From Niastella sp. (GTDB lineage Bacteria; Bacteroidota; Bacteroidia; Chitinophagales; Chitinophagaceae): a stretch of 64,000 nt of DNA. The stretch is taken from contig JADJVM010000010.1 of NCBI GenBank assembly GCA_016710595.1, positions 62,001 to 126,000 of the forward strand, in the 5' to 3' direction. Made by a program: the position numbers and the translations under genes. The notes below the pieces were generated by a model. It was given only the letters and a program-made list of their open reading frames with translations. It was not told the DNA's origin and made no database searches. This document shows, in pieces, positions 35,488-44,334 of this stretch; within the stretch, counting starts at the first letter, position 1, and the number at the start of each line of letters is the position of its first letter.

Positions 35488-37074
35488 ATGAAATATATTC
35501 CGGAAATTAACAGGCGTAAAAGCTTTGCCATCATAAGTCACCCCGATGCCGGGAAAACAACCTTAACAGAAAAATTTCTTTTGTTTGGAGGCGCCATTCA
35601 AACGGCAGGTGCGGTAAAAAGCAATAAGATAAAAAAACATGCTACCAGCGATTTTATGGAAATTGAGCGGCAGCGGGGCATTAGTGTGGCTACCAGTGTA
35701 ATGAGTTTTGAATACCAGGGATATTTGGTAAACCTACTGGACACACCAGGCCATAAAGATTTTGCAGAAGATACATACCGGACCCTTACTGCTGTGGATA
35801 GTGTAGTACTGGTGGTGGATAGTGTAAATGGGGTAGAAGCACAAACCCGGCGATTGATGGAAGTGATTGCGATGCGTAAAACACCGGTAATCGTTTTTAT
35901 CAATAAAATGGACCGGGATGGTAAGAACCGGTATGAGTTGCTCGAAGAAATAGAAAATGAATTAAAAATACAATTGCATCCAATGACCTGGCCCATCAAT
36001 AGCGGCAAAGATTTTAAAGGGGTGTACGACCTCAATGAAAAAAGCCTGGTACTGTTTGCGGCCGGTACTAAGGCAAACGAAGAAGATGTAGTGAAGATTG
36101 ATGATTTATCAGACCCACTCTTACAAAAAAAAATTGGTGAAAAAGAAGCGGCTACATTAAGAGAAGATGTAGAATTGATAGATGGCGTATATGGCCCATT
36201 GAATAAAAAGGATTACCTGAGTGGCCAGACTGCTCCCGTATTCTTTGGTAGCGCTGTAAATAATTTTGGCGTAAAAGAAATGCTGGATACTTTTATACGC
36301 ATTGCGCCTACGCCAAGGCCCCGGCAAACCACTTTGAGAGAGGTAAAACCCGAAGAAGAAAAATTTAGTGGTTTTATTTTTAAGATACATGCTAACCTGG
36401 ATCCCCGGCACCGTGACCGTATCGCATTCTTACGGGTTTGTAGTGGCAAGTTTAGCCGCAATACTTATTACCATCATGTAAGGATGAATAAAGATTTTCG
36501 CTTTAGCAACCCTTATACTTTTTTGGCCCGCCAAAAGGAAGTAATTGAGGATGCTTTTCCCGGCGATGTAGTGGGCTTATTTGATACCGGTAATTTTAAA
36601 ATAGGCGATACCATTACCGAAGGTGAAGATTTTTTCTATACCGGTATTCCCAGTTTCTCGCCTGAAATATTTAAAGAGGTAGTAAATAAAGATCCGCTTA
36701 AAACCAAGCAGTTAGAGAAAGGTTTATTGCAATTAACGGATGAAGGTGTAGCCCAGCTTTTTACCCAGTTTGGTGGTAATAAAAAAATTATTGGTTGTGT
36801 GGGAGAATTGCAATTTGAAGTAATTCAATACCGCCTGCTGCATGAATATGGCGCCTCGGTACAAATGAATAACCTGCCTTTTTATAAGGCCTGCTGGCTT
36901 ACCAGCAAAGACCCTAAAAAATTAGATGAGTTTACAAAATACAAACAGGCCAATATTGCCCTGGATAAAGACGGACATATTGTGTATTTAGCACAGAGTG
37001 AATGGTTCCTCAATACCGAGATACAAAACAACCCGGATATTGAATTTCATTTTAGCAGCGAAATACATAAATAA
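35488..37074 (+). CDS. prfC: Peptide chain release factor 3
   Basis: Translational GTPase that recycles RF1 and RF2 from the ribosome. About 528 residues, the usual size. G1 is SHPDAGKTTLTE, switch II region DTPGHKDFAEDTYR, G4 NKMDRDG; GISVATSVMSFEY is the RF3 version of switch I. Domains II and III follow. ATG at 35488 (KYIPEINRRKSFAI) matches the family N-terminus and fits the promoter. It is divergent from the ABC permease. Confidence 0.96.
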   Translation: MKYIPEINRRKSFAIISHPDAGKTTLTEKFLLFGGAIQTAGAVKSNKIKKHATSDFMEIERQRGISVATSVMSFEYQGYLVNLLDTPGHKDFAEDTYRTLTAVDSVVLVVDSVNGVEAQTRRLMEVIAMRKTPVIVFINKMDRDGKNRYELLEEIENELKIQLHPMTWPINSGKDFKGVYDLNEKSLVLFAAGTKANEEDVVKIDDLSDPLLQKKIGEKEAATLREDVELIDGVYGPLNKKDYLSGQTAPVFFGSAVNNFGVKEMLDTFIRIAPTPRPRQTTLREVKPEEEKFSGFIFKIHANLDPRHRDRIAFLRVCSGKFSRNTYYHHVRMNKDFRFSNPYTFLARQKEVIEDAFPGDVVGLFDTGNFKIGDTITEGEDFFYTGIPSFSPEIFKEVVNKDPLKTKQLEKGLLQLTDEGVAQLFTQFGGNKKIIGCVGELQFEVIQYRLLHEYGASVQMNNLPFYKACWLTSKDPKKLDEFTKYKQANIALDKDGHIVYLAQSEWFLNTEIQNNPDIEFHFSSEIHK

Positions 37075-37168
37075 AAAACCAATATTTCATTTTTTTCACA
37101 ATCTTGCAGTTTGGTATGATTTTAGACTTTAATCATAAAATTTATTAAATAACTAAATTTGAAACATT

Positions 37169-37621
37169 ATGAAAATGAAAGCAAGATTTTTAACTGTATT
37201 GTCTATAATGCTGGCACTCAGCTTCAGTGCTTGTAAAAAGGATGATAAAAAAACGTCAAATACTGATTATTTAACTTCCGGGAACTGGAAAATTGTATCT
37301 GACCAGGAAAAAGTAGGAGCTGCAGCATGGGTAGAAACGATTGGTGATTATGATGCTTGTGAATTAGATAATTTCTACAAGTTTAATACCAATAATACGG
37401 CTGTTTATGATGAAGGAGCTACGAAATGCGATCCAGCAGATCCGCAAACTGCTGACCTTACCTGGGAATTTTTGAATAATGGTTCTCAGCTTAAAATTGG
37501 TACCTTACTTTATTCAGATACAGCAGATATCGTTACGCTTAATACTACTAACCTGGTAATACAATCAAGCGATAATTCTGGTGGGGTAGTATCTTTATAC
37601 AAACTTACTTTCGCACATTAA
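37169..37621 (+). CDS. Small lipocalin-like lipoprotein
   Basis: A 150-residue lipoprotein. The signal peptide ends in the lipobox SFSACKKDD, so the mature protein is lipid-anchored at Cys21. YLTSGNWKIVSDQEKV and the following beta-rich region, with two cysteines in DACELD and TKCDP, look like the lipocalin-like domain common in Bacteroidota secreted proteins. Function unknown. It is followed by a strong terminator, so it is likely monocistronic. Confidence 0.8.
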   Translation: MKMKARFLTVLSIMLALSFSACKKDDKKTSNTDYLTSGNWKIVSDQEKVGAAAWVETIGDYDACELDNFYKFNTNNTAVYDEGATKCDPADPQTADLTWEFLNNGSQLKIGTLLYSDTADIVTLNTTNLVIQSSDNSGGVVSLYKLTFAH

Positions 37622-37644
37622 TCAGTTGTAATAAAATGATTAAA

Positions 37645-37676
37645 GGGTAATTCAAGCAATTGAATTACCCTTTTTT
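37645..37676 (+). terminator. Intrinsic terminator after the lipoprotein gene
   Basis: GGGTAATTCAA pairs with TTGAATTACCC (11 bp) around a four-base loop, followed by six T. The remaining 198 nt before the next gene are AT-rich and show nothing recognisable. Confidence 0.88.
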
Positions 37677-37874
37677 CGTTATTAGATTAACCCTATTGCT
37701 ATACTACATCATTTTTACACATTATTCTACAAGATTATTTAAAGTATTTAATTTTTTTTGCACGCTTACAAAAAGCAATTATGGCATTTAGTTTGCATTA
37801 TGCACCATAAAATATCCTAACCTCTTGAAAAGTTAATTTACTTAATTTTTTAAAGATTTAAAACCTGGCTAATT

Positions 37875-39215
37875 ATGAAAAACCTACGATCCGTTAGTTT
37901 TTTGGTATTCCTTCTTTTTAGTGTAAATAGTTTTGCACAAACACACACCGCCAAACGTGGCGTTGTTACCTGCCCTATTAGTAATGGTTATTATGAGTAC
38001 CTGCCACAGGGTTACTGGGATAATCCAAATGAAAAATTCCCAATCATCATTTTTGTTCCCGGTGTTGGTGAATTAGGCAATGGTACTACCGATCTGGACA
38101 GGGTATTGGCACATGGCCCTGCCAATCAAATTGCATCCGGGCAATTCCCAAATTCATTTACGGTGAATGGCCAAAATTTTAAATTCATTGTGATTACACC
38201 ACAGTTTACACAAGGCCCATGGACGGGGCATTTCAATACATTCTTAGATTATATCATGAGCCATTATAAGGTAGATATCAACCGGGTTTACTTATCAGGT
38301 TTTAGCCTGGGTGGGGGCACTTGCTGGAGCTATGTGGGCGAAAAAGCTGAATATGCAAACAGGATTGCTGCCGTAGTTCCCATTGCCGGGGCATGGGCAC
38401 CCAATGATGCTTATTGCCAAACGATAGCATCTGCAGGTTTGCCGGTTTTAGGGATGCATAACAGTGTAGATAATACTGTGCCTACCTGGTACACCAATAG
38501 TTGGGTAGATGGCATTAATGCAGCGCCTATTGCACCCACAATTCCTGCAAAGAAATTAATTTACCCATTAACGGGTCATGTATGTGTATGGAGTTTCGAT
38601 TTAAATTTAAATATTAACGGCCAATGGGATTTCCCTGCAAAAAATGTGTATGAATGGATGTTGCTGTATCAACGTAACCTGGCCATTCTTCCCGTTACTT
38701 ATACCCGTTTTGAGGTAACGAAACAAACCGGTAAAGCGAACTTGATATGGAGTACCGCACAGGAAACCAATAACCGGGGTTTTTATATTCAAAGAAGTGA
38801 AGATGGTATAAATTGGCAAAATATTTCTTATGTCAATAGCCTGGGAAACAATGGTGGAGATTATAATTATACAGATGAACATCCACTGGCCGGAAAAAAT
38901 TATTATCGTTTATTGCAAAATGAAACAGATAACCAACTTCGCTACAGCGATACCCGTATGATTGAGTTTAGTAATAGCGTTCAAATAACTGTTTATACCA
39001 ACCCGGTAGCAGATATGCTAAATATTAATACAAATACCCGTTTACAAAATGCCAGGGTAAGTATTTATAATATGAGTGGCCAATTGGTAAAGCAACAGGT
39101 AATAAACGGTACGGGTATCATACCGGTATCATTGGTAGGGCTGAGTGCCGGCGCTTATATTGCACACATCCAAAATGAAGTGGTGAACGAAAAATTGAAA
39201 TTCATAAAGCCGTAG
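37875..39215 (+). CDS. Secreted alpha/beta-hydrolase esterase with T9SS sorting domain
   Basis: A 446-residue secreted protein. Signal peptide (cleavage after VNSFA, about residue 21), then a feruloyl-esterase or depolymerase-like alpha/beta hydrolase: Ser144 in SGFSLGGG, Asp199 in HNSVDNTVP and His235 in LTGHVCVW form the expected triad. A beta-sandwich at about 275-360 contains NNRGFYIQRSEDG, and the C-terminal 75 residues (VYTNPVADMLNIN to KLKFIKP) are a type A sorting domain for type IX secretion. Substrate probably a plant or polymer ester. Flanked by terminators on both sides. Confidence 0.87.
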   Translation: MKNLRSVSFLVFLLFSVNSFAQTHTAKRGVVTCPISNGYYEYLPQGYWDNPNEKFPIIIFVPGVGELGNGTTDLDRVLAHGPANQIASGQFPNSFTVNGQNFKFIVITPQFTQGPWTGHFNTFLDYIMSHYKVDINRVYLSGFSLGGGTCWSYVGEKAEYANRIAAVVPIAGAWAPNDAYCQTIASAGLPVLGMHNSVDNTVPTWYTNSWVDGINAAPIAPTIPAKKLIYPLTGHVCVWSFDLNLNINGQWDFPAKNVYEWMLLYQRNLAILPVTYTRFEVTKQTGKANLIWSTAQETNNRGFYIQRSEDGINWQNISYVNSLGNNGGDYNYTDEHPLAGKNYYRLLQNETDNQLRYSDTRMIEFSNSVQITVYTNPVADMLNINTNTRLQNARVSIYNMSGQLVKQQVINGTGIIPVSLVGLSAGAYIAHIQNEVVNEKLKFIKP

Positions 39216-39236
39216 TAACCTATTTTAAATATTGTA

Positions 39237-39264
39237 AAAGCATACTAACCGGTATGCTTTTTTT
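39237..39264 (+). terminator. Intrinsic terminator after the esterase gene
   Basis: AAAGCATAC pairs with GTATGCTTT around a six-base loop and runs into further T residues. Confidence 0.85.
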
Positions 39265-39292
39265 ATTGAAAAATATTTTTGATTATAACCTG

Positions 39293-39300
39293 TACCTTTG
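39293..39300 (+). promoter_or_regulatory. Candidate -7 box (TACCTTTG) for the YHS lipoprotein
   Basis: TAnnTTTG match 18 nt before the ATG at 39319, downstream of a terminator, so this gene must have its own promoter. The nearest TTG (39266-39268) is 24 nt away, rather far for a -33 element. Confidence 0.5.
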
Positions 39301-39318
39301 GCTATAAATTTTTAAGAA

Positions 39319-39621
39319 ATGAAATTATTTTTTATATGCATGTTAGCATCCGGGATTTTGTTATCCTGTAATAATAAAGTAAAGAAAGCAAATGATACAG
39401 CCACCCAAACTGAAAATTCTACCAGCATGCAACAAGCTGCCAGCATTCATTTGGATGCTTCGATGGTAGATAATAAGAAAGATTTTATTTGTGGTATGCC
39501 CACTTCTGCAGGCATCAGTGATACTTCGCATTATAAAGGGAAAGTGTACGGCTTTTGTTCGCCTGAATGTAAGGCCGACTTTGTAAAAGAGCCTGAAAAA
39601 TACCTGGCAGAAATTAAATAA
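39319..39621 (+). CDS. YHS-domain lipoprotein
   Basis: A 100-residue lipoprotein (lipobox ILLSCNN, Cys17) with a short low-complexity linker and a C-terminal YHS/TRASH-like domain: DFICGMPTSAGISDT, YGFCSPECKADFVKEP. The cysteines in CGM and CSPEC probably bind a metal ion such as copper. Such proteins often help in metal handling at the envelope; its exact role is unknown. Confidence 0.82.
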   Translation: MKLFFICMLASGILLSCNNKVKKANDTATQTENSTSMQQAASIHLDASMVDNKKDFICGMPTSAGISDTSHYKGKVYGFCSPECKADFVKEPEKYLAEIK

Positions 39622-39631
39622 GAAAAATCCG

Positions 39632-39660
39632 GGGCAATTAATTCTTGCCCTTCTTTTTTT
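39632..39660. terminator. Terminator between convergent genes
   Basis: GGGCAA pairs with TTGCCC around a seven-base loop, followed by a T-rich run on the + strand. It overlaps the stop codon of the minus-strand gene ending at 39638. Confidence 0.7.
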
Positions 39661-40048
39661 TACTTTTTTTCATATCGTCTAATATTTGCTGTTCTGTTTT
39701 TAAAGGGAGTTCATTGTCATTGTTCCGTTTTATATACATATCAAATTGGCTCAGCAAAGAAGCATTATCTTTTCTATAAATTGTAAGTGTTACTTTTGCG
39801 GGCTTAAAGTTGGCGTCAATCCATAAACTATTTCCATAAAAATGGCCGCCATCTGTTTTAAATACCAGTTGGTTGCTATCTAATGGTTGGTAACTTCCAT
39901 CACTCATGCGGGCATCTACATTGATGTAATTGTAAGTACCTTTTTTCAGGCTATCAGTGTACAGGTTTACAAAAATGCTGTCAATTTTTTGCGCAAATGT
40001 CTTTTGGGCAAAAGCAGTGAGAAGTAGAGAGAGTATAATTATTTTCAT
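39638..40048 (-). CDS. Secreted protein of unknown function
   Basis: A 136-residue protein with a signal peptide (IILSLLLTAFAQKTFAQ) and a beta-rich body (IDSIFVNLYTDSLKKGTYN, FKTDGGHFYGNSLW) ending in a very basic tail, KKSKKKKGKN. It resembles small periplasmic Ig-like proteins of Bacteroidota but no family is recognised with certainty. Convergent with the YHS lipoprotein. Confidence 0.7.
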   Translation of the reverse strand: MKIIILSLLLTAFAQKTFAQKIDSIFVNLYTDSLKKGTYNYINVDARMSDGSYQPLDSNQLVFKTDGGHFYGNSLWIDANFKPAKVTLTIYRKDNASLLSQFDMYIKRNNDNELPLKTEQQILDDMKKSKKKKGKN

Positions 40049-40112
40049 TGTTGAATGAATGCAATAAGCTTTCCAAAAAAAAGATTATATAGTTAAGCCC
40101 GCCTTAAATTCT

Positions 40113-40751
40113 TTATGTATTCCAGATAGCAACACGTTTCCTTATGTATAATTCTTTTTCCAGTTCGTTTAGCATGAACAACGAAAGGTCACCCGCATTA
40201 ATGTATGGATTGTTAAGGGCAGGAGCAAAATCAACTGCTGTTTTATATAAACCGGTAGGATCGGCATTTCTTATTTCAGGAGGGCATACCATGGTCCAGT
40301 CTAAACCCGAGGCGCTTAAGAAAGTAAATGCTTTATAATGATCCATATCTGCTTCTTTAAGCTTTTCGGGATAATCTGCCAGGTCCATCATCAACCCGTT
40401 TCCTTCTCCCGGATCATCTAAAATTCCCATACTACCAATGGCTACAATCCGGCTAACACCTGTGTTTATCATCTGGGTAGCGATATTTTTCATACCCAGA
40501 GAGCGGGTTTTATCCATGCCTGAAGATGGCCCGCCAATAGCAGAAAGAACCGCATCTGACCCTACTAAGGCACGGCTTACCTGCGTTTCATCAAACAATG
40601 CACCAGGTACCAGGGTTAAGTTTTCATTTTCCCTAAAATCGGCCGTGTAAACATTGCGGCCAAATGCCTTTACCTGGTGCCCCATTATAAGAGCTTGTTT
40701 CACTAAATGCCTGCCCACTATTCCGGTAGCGCCAAAAATTGTAATAATCAT
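40113..40751 (-). CDS. NAD(P)H-binding SDR-like protein
   Basis: A 212-residue atypical short-chain dehydrogenase related to biliverdin reductase B and NmrA-like proteins. The N-terminus IITIFGATGIVGRHLVKQAL is the NAD(P) loop, DAVLSAIGGPSSG follows strand 4, and LDWTMVCPPEI is the typical late motif. No catalytic Tyr-Lys pair is evident. Substrate unknown. Confidence 0.82.
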   Translation of the reverse strand: MIITIFGATGIVGRHLVKQALIMGHQVKAFGRNVYTADFRENENLTLVPGALFDETQVSRALVGSDAVLSAIGGPSSGMDKTRSLGMKNIATQMINTGVSRIVAIGSMGILDDPGEGNGLMMDLADYPEKLKEADMDHYKAFTFLSASGLDWTMVCPPEIRNADPTGLYKTAVDFAPALNNPYINAGDLSLFMLNELEKELYIRKRVAIWNT

Positions 40752-40946
40752 AATTATAAAATATAATACACTGTAAAATTAAGCTTTAAAACTATTATTA
40801 GCACAAAATTGCCTGAACTTCCATCGTAATTTTGGTAAATTTTTCAATGTATTTATCTTTTTATATTTACTGTTAATATTTTATTTACAAATAAAAATTA
40901 GCGCAAAGAAAATTATCTTGCAGGTTATTGTATTTTAAATTTTATA

Positions 40947-42050
40947 ATGTATTTCATGAAAAGATTTTTATTTCTTTTTATTTTAGTCCCGGGTATTGTA
41001 TCGGCACAAAAGACAGGCAGCAAAAAATTGAACAATTCAAAAAATATGCCTGTTGTTGTGAGTAAAACTGCATCATCAACTTACAGCATCAATGGTACGG
41101 TATCAGGATATGCCGATGGGGTACAGGTAAACATGCTCAACCCCAATACCGGCGCACAGGAACAAACTACCAGGATCGGGAATGGTAAGTTTACTTTTAA
41201 AGGAAGTATGCCTTACCCCGATTTGAAACTCATTAACTTTAATAATGAACAAAAATATATCACCCTTTACTTAGATAATAGTGATGTGACCATTGAAGTT
41301 AAAAAAGATGCAGTAGAGCAAGCTGTAATAACCGGTTCCCCTTCACAGGATGATTTTGCTGCATACATGGCCGCCATAAAACCTTATGAAGGCGTAGTAA
41401 ACCAGCAGGGCAGGTACGATGCCGCTACAACAGAGAAAGCAGTTTCTGTGCTGGAAAAATTTATAAATGAACATCCCGATGCTTATATTTCGCCATTAGC
41501 CGTATATCGTTTTTTTCAATTGACTTCCGATGGCCAAAAAATGGATGCTTTATTCAGTTCATTAAATGTGGCTGTAAGAAAAACACCGGTGGGCGAATAT
41601 GTAAATCACATGATTGAAGAAGATAAAAAATTGCCGATTGGCCAGCCCCTTGCAGATTTTAGCCAGGAAGATGCCGATGGTAAACCCATTTCTTTATCTT
41701 CTTTTAAAGGTAAATATGTACTGGTAGATTTTTGGGCTAGCTGGTGCGGCCCCTGCCGTGCAGAAAATCCGAATGTAGTGCGTACTTACGAAAAATTTAA
41801 GGATAAAAATTTTACGGTATTTGGTGTTTCATTAGATAAAGACAAGAAAAAATGGTTAGATGCCGTAAAAGCAGATGCGCTCAACTGGGCACAGGTAAGC
41901 GATCTTAACGGATGGAGCAATGCCGTAGCTTTAAAATTTCAAATTACATCTATACCTCAAAATTTCCTGGTGGGCCCGGATGGTAAACTGCTCGCTAAAA
42001 ACCTGCGTGGCCCGGCATTAGAAGCAAAACTGCAATCTATCCTTCAATAA
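40947..42050 (+). CDS. TlpA-family thioredoxin-like protein with N-terminal DUF4369-like domain
   Basis: A 367-residue periplasmic thiol-disulfide protein. A signal peptide (FLFLFILVPGIVSAQ) is followed by a beta-rich DUF4369-like domain at about 45-130, a helical linker, and a C-terminal TlpA/AhpC-like thioredoxin fold from about residue 230 with WASWCGPCRAENP as the active site and cis-Pro in ITSIPQNFLV. ATG at 40956 is an equally good start. Followed by a strong terminator. Confidence 0.88.
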   Translation: MYFMKRFLFLFILVPGIVSAQKTGSKKLNNSKNMPVVVSKTASSTYSINGTVSGYADGVQVNMLNPNTGAQEQTTRIGNGKFTFKGSMPYPDLKLINFNNEQKYITLYLDNSDVTIEVKKDAVEQAVITGSPSQDDFAAYMAAIKPYEGVVNQQGRYDAATTEKAVSVLEKFINEHPDAYISPLAVYRFFQLTSDGQKMDALFSSLNVAVRKTPVGEYVNHMIEEDKKLPIGQPLADFSQEDADGKPISLSSFKGKYVLVDFWASWCGPCRAENPNVVRTYEKFKDKNFTVFGVSLDKDKKKWLDAVKADALNWAQVSDLNGWSNAVALKFQITSIPQNFLVGPDGKLLAKNLRGPALEAKLQSILQ

Positions 42051-42070
42051 ATTATTAAAGTAAAAACATA

Positions 42071-42101
42071 AAAAAGCTCATGATCCTTCATGAGCTTTTT
42101 T
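42071..42101 (+). terminator. Intrinsic terminator after the TlpA-like gene
   Basis: AAAAGCTCATGA pairs with TTCATGAGCTTTT style complement around a short loop (tcc), with A-runs and T-runs on both sides, so it may also serve etfA from the other strand. Confidence 0.85.
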
Positions 42102-42143
42102 AAAACAGTGCATTCCTGCAATCAATGCTTTTATACTATAATA

Positions 42144-43109
42144 TTATTTTCCTTTTAATTTTTTTACGGCTTCAATAATTTTAGGCATTACTTCAAAAGC
42201 ATCGCCTACAATACCATAATCGGCTGCTTTAAAGAAAGGGGCTTCGGGGTCTTTATTGATTACCACAATTGTCTTGCTTCTATTTACACCTGCTAAATGT
42301 TGTATGGCTCCCGAGATGCCTATTGCAAAATATAAATTAGGAGCAATAGCAAGGCCGGTTTGGCCAACATGCTCATGATGAGGGCGCCAGTTTACATCTG
42401 CAACCGGGCGGCTACAGGCGGTAGCGGCTCCCAGCAAATCTGCCAGTTCGGTAACCATTCCCCAGTTTTCAGGGCCTTTTAATCCACGGCCGCCACTTAC
42501 TACAATTTCAGCTTCACTCAATGGGATCTCACCTTTTATTTTGTTTACAGCATCTACTTTTGTTTTTGCAGCCGGAACTGCAACCGTTATGTTTTCGGTT
42601 ACTGCATTTTCAGTTCCTGAAGTTTTTATGCCAAATGAATTAGGGTTTACTGAAATTATTTTTTTAGCGCTGCTAATACTGATGTTAGCAAATGCCTTAC
42701 CGCTAAATACTGATTTTTTTACTACAAAGCCATTGGAAGTATCGGGTAGCGCTATGGCGCCGGCTACCAACCCTGCTTTTAATTTTGCACTTAACCGGGG
42801 TGCAACGGCTTTACCATTTGCGTTATTGCTAAAGACAATAATATCAGCAGCAACTTTTTCTGCTACCTGGGCAATCACAGAACAATATACCTGTGAATCA
42901 AAAGAATCAAGCGCAGCATCGCTAACGGTATATGCTTTTTGAATTCCATAATTTCCCAGCACCGCAACATCAGTAGGGGGCGTTCCTAAGATAACGGCAT
43001 CTGCCTTGCTGTTTGATTGTGCAGCCAGGGCAGCCGCATAAGCAGCCGCTTCTAAAGATTGTTTTTTTATATGCCCATCAGAATGATCAATATATACTAA
43101 AATACTCAT
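42144..43109 (-). CDS. etfA: Electron transfer flavoprotein subunit alpha
   Basis: A 321-residue ETF alpha subunit, which holds FAD and passes electrons from acyl-CoA and other dehydrogenases to the membrane quinone pool. The C-terminal FAD domain has VVSGGRGLKGPENWGMV, VGQTGLAIAPNLYFAIGISG and GAIQHLAGVNRSK, all diagnostic. It lies 35 nt downstream of etfB in the same direction. Confidence 0.96.
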   Translation of the reverse strand: MSILVYIDHSDGHIKKQSLEAAAYAAALAAQSNSKADAVILGTPPTDVAVLGNYGIQKAYTVSDAALDSFDSQVYCSVIAQVAEKVAADIIVFSNNANGKAVAPRLSAKLKAGLVAGAIALPDTSNGFVVKKSVFSGKAFANISISSAKKIISVNPNSFGIKTSGTENAVTENITVAVPAAKTKVDAVNKIKGEIPLSEAEIVVSGGRGLKGPENWGMVTELADLLGAATACSRPVADVNWRPHHEHVGQTGLAIAPNLYFAIGISGAIQHLAGVNRSKTIVVINKDPEAPFFKAADYGIVGDAFEVMPKIIEAVKKLKGK

Positions 43110-43144
43110 GGTATGTTTCTTTAATGATTTATAAAAGTTTTAAA

Positions 43145-43888
43145 TTAAATAACCCGTGCCTCTTCATGTAAAAGCCTTACGAGTTCTTCGGGTTGATCCG
43201 GTGAAACCAATTTTACGCCTGCTTTGGCAGGTGGTAACTCAAACGAAGCAATACTGGTGAGGCTTTCAGCATCTACCGGCTCTACTACTTTTAATGGTTT
43301 GGTACGGGCGCCCATAATGCCTTTCATATTTGGTATGCGCTGTTCTGCCATACCTTTCTGGCAACTTACTATTAATGGCAAGGCAGCTTTATCAGTTTCT
43401 TCTCCTCCATCAATTTCTCTTACTACGATAACTTCACTGCCACTTAAATCTAATTTTATAGCATGTGAAATATAGGGTAGGTCCAGCAGTTCTGCCAGCA
43501 TTCCACCAATAGATGATCCATTATAATCAATGGTTTCTTTACCCGTCATTACCAGGTGGTATCCGCCGTCTTTGGCAACTGCTGCAATTTGCGAAGCCAC
43601 ATTATAAGAATCGGTATTTACGCTGTTTACCCTGATAGCTTCATCGCCACCCAATGCAAGCGCTTTACGAATAATGGGATCATTATCGGCGCCACCTACA
43701 TTTATCAAATGAATGATGGTTCCGGCATCTGCTTCTTTTAATTCTATGGCACGCACTAAAGCATACCATTCATCATAAGGATTTATGATCCATTGAACCC
43801 CATCTCCTGCAAATTTCGTATTGTTGTCAGTGAAGGCTATTTTTGCCGTGGTATCCGGCGTTTTACTTATGCAAACTAATATTTTCAT
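43145..43888 (-). CDS. etfB: Electron transfer flavoprotein subunit beta
   Basis: A 247-residue ETF beta subunit. KILVCISKTPDTTAKI starts the protein, INPYDEWYALVRAIELKE and TGKETIDYNGSSIGGMLAE form the AMP-binding region, and MGARTKPLKVV is the late motif including the alpha-subunit contact. First gene of the etfB-etfA operon, transcribed from the divergent region near 43900-43990. Confidence 0.96.
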   Translation of the reverse strand: MKILVCISKTPDTTAKIAFTDNNTKFAGDGVQWIINPYDEWYALVRAIELKEADAGTIIHLINVGGADNDPIIRKALALGGDEAIRVNSVNTDSYNVASQIAAVAKDGGYHLVMTGKETIDYNGSSIGGMLAELLDLPYISHAIKLDLSGSEVIVVREIDGGEETDKAALPLIVSCQKGMAEQRIPNMKGIMGARTKPLKVVEPVDAESLTSIASFELPPAKAGVKLVSPDQPEELVRLLHEEARVI

Positions 43889-43961
43889 TGAAGTTATTTT
43901 TACTCTCCTGAGAGATTAGAAAAAAGGTTGTTTATGCAACTAAGTGCAAATATATAGATTT

Positions 43962-43988
43962 CAAAGATACCGGATACCATTTCTACAA
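43962..43988 (-). promoter_or_regulatory. Bacteroidota-type promoter for etfBA
   Basis: On the minus strand TATCTTTG (43962-43969) is preceded by TTG (43986-43988) with 16 nt between, close to the TTG/TAnnTTTG pattern. It would give a leader of about 65-70 nt to etfB. Confidence 0.55.
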
Positions 43989-43998
43989 AAAAATTTGA

Positions 43999-44313
43999 AT
44001 GAACAGAATAGAAAAACTTACTGAATTTTTACAAGCAACACCGGATGATAGTTTTTTAAAACATGCGCTGGCATTAGAATATATTAAAGCAGGCAATGAT
44101 GCAGATGCCAGGAATTTATTTGAAGAACTGTTGATGAACGACCCGGATTATGTAGGTTCGTATTATCACCTGGGTAAACTACTGGAACGGGCTGCTGAAT
44201 ATGAAAAGGCAATTCAGGTTTATACCAACGGTATTTTAGTGGCAAAAAAATTGGGTGATGCCCATGCGGCCAATGAACTGGTAATGGCAAAAGAAGAAAT
44301 TGAAGAAGATTAA
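43999..44313 (+). CDS. Small tetratricopeptide-repeat protein
   Basis: A 104-residue protein made of about two and a half TPR units: FLKHALALEYIKAGNDADA, then VGSYYHLGKLLERAAEYEK and a partial third. No signal peptide. Probably a protein-protein adaptor; partner unknown. It is 21 nt before tilS and may be co-transcribed with it. Confidence 0.85.
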   Translation: MNRIEKLTEFLQATPDDSFLKHALALEYIKAGNDADARNLFEELLMNDPDYVGSYYHLGKLLERAAEYEKAIQVYTNGILVAKKLGDAHAANELVMAKEEIEED

Positions 44314-44334
44314 TATTGATTTAATAATATTAAA

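Noticed and set aside
35598..36035. 145-codon minus-strand frame opposite prfC
   Set aside because: Antisense to the GTPase domain of prfC, Ser/Thr-rich translation without structure.
43890..43925. Short inverted repeat TCTCctgaGAGA as riboswitch before etfB
   Set aside because: Only four base pairs and no match to a known riboswitch layout.
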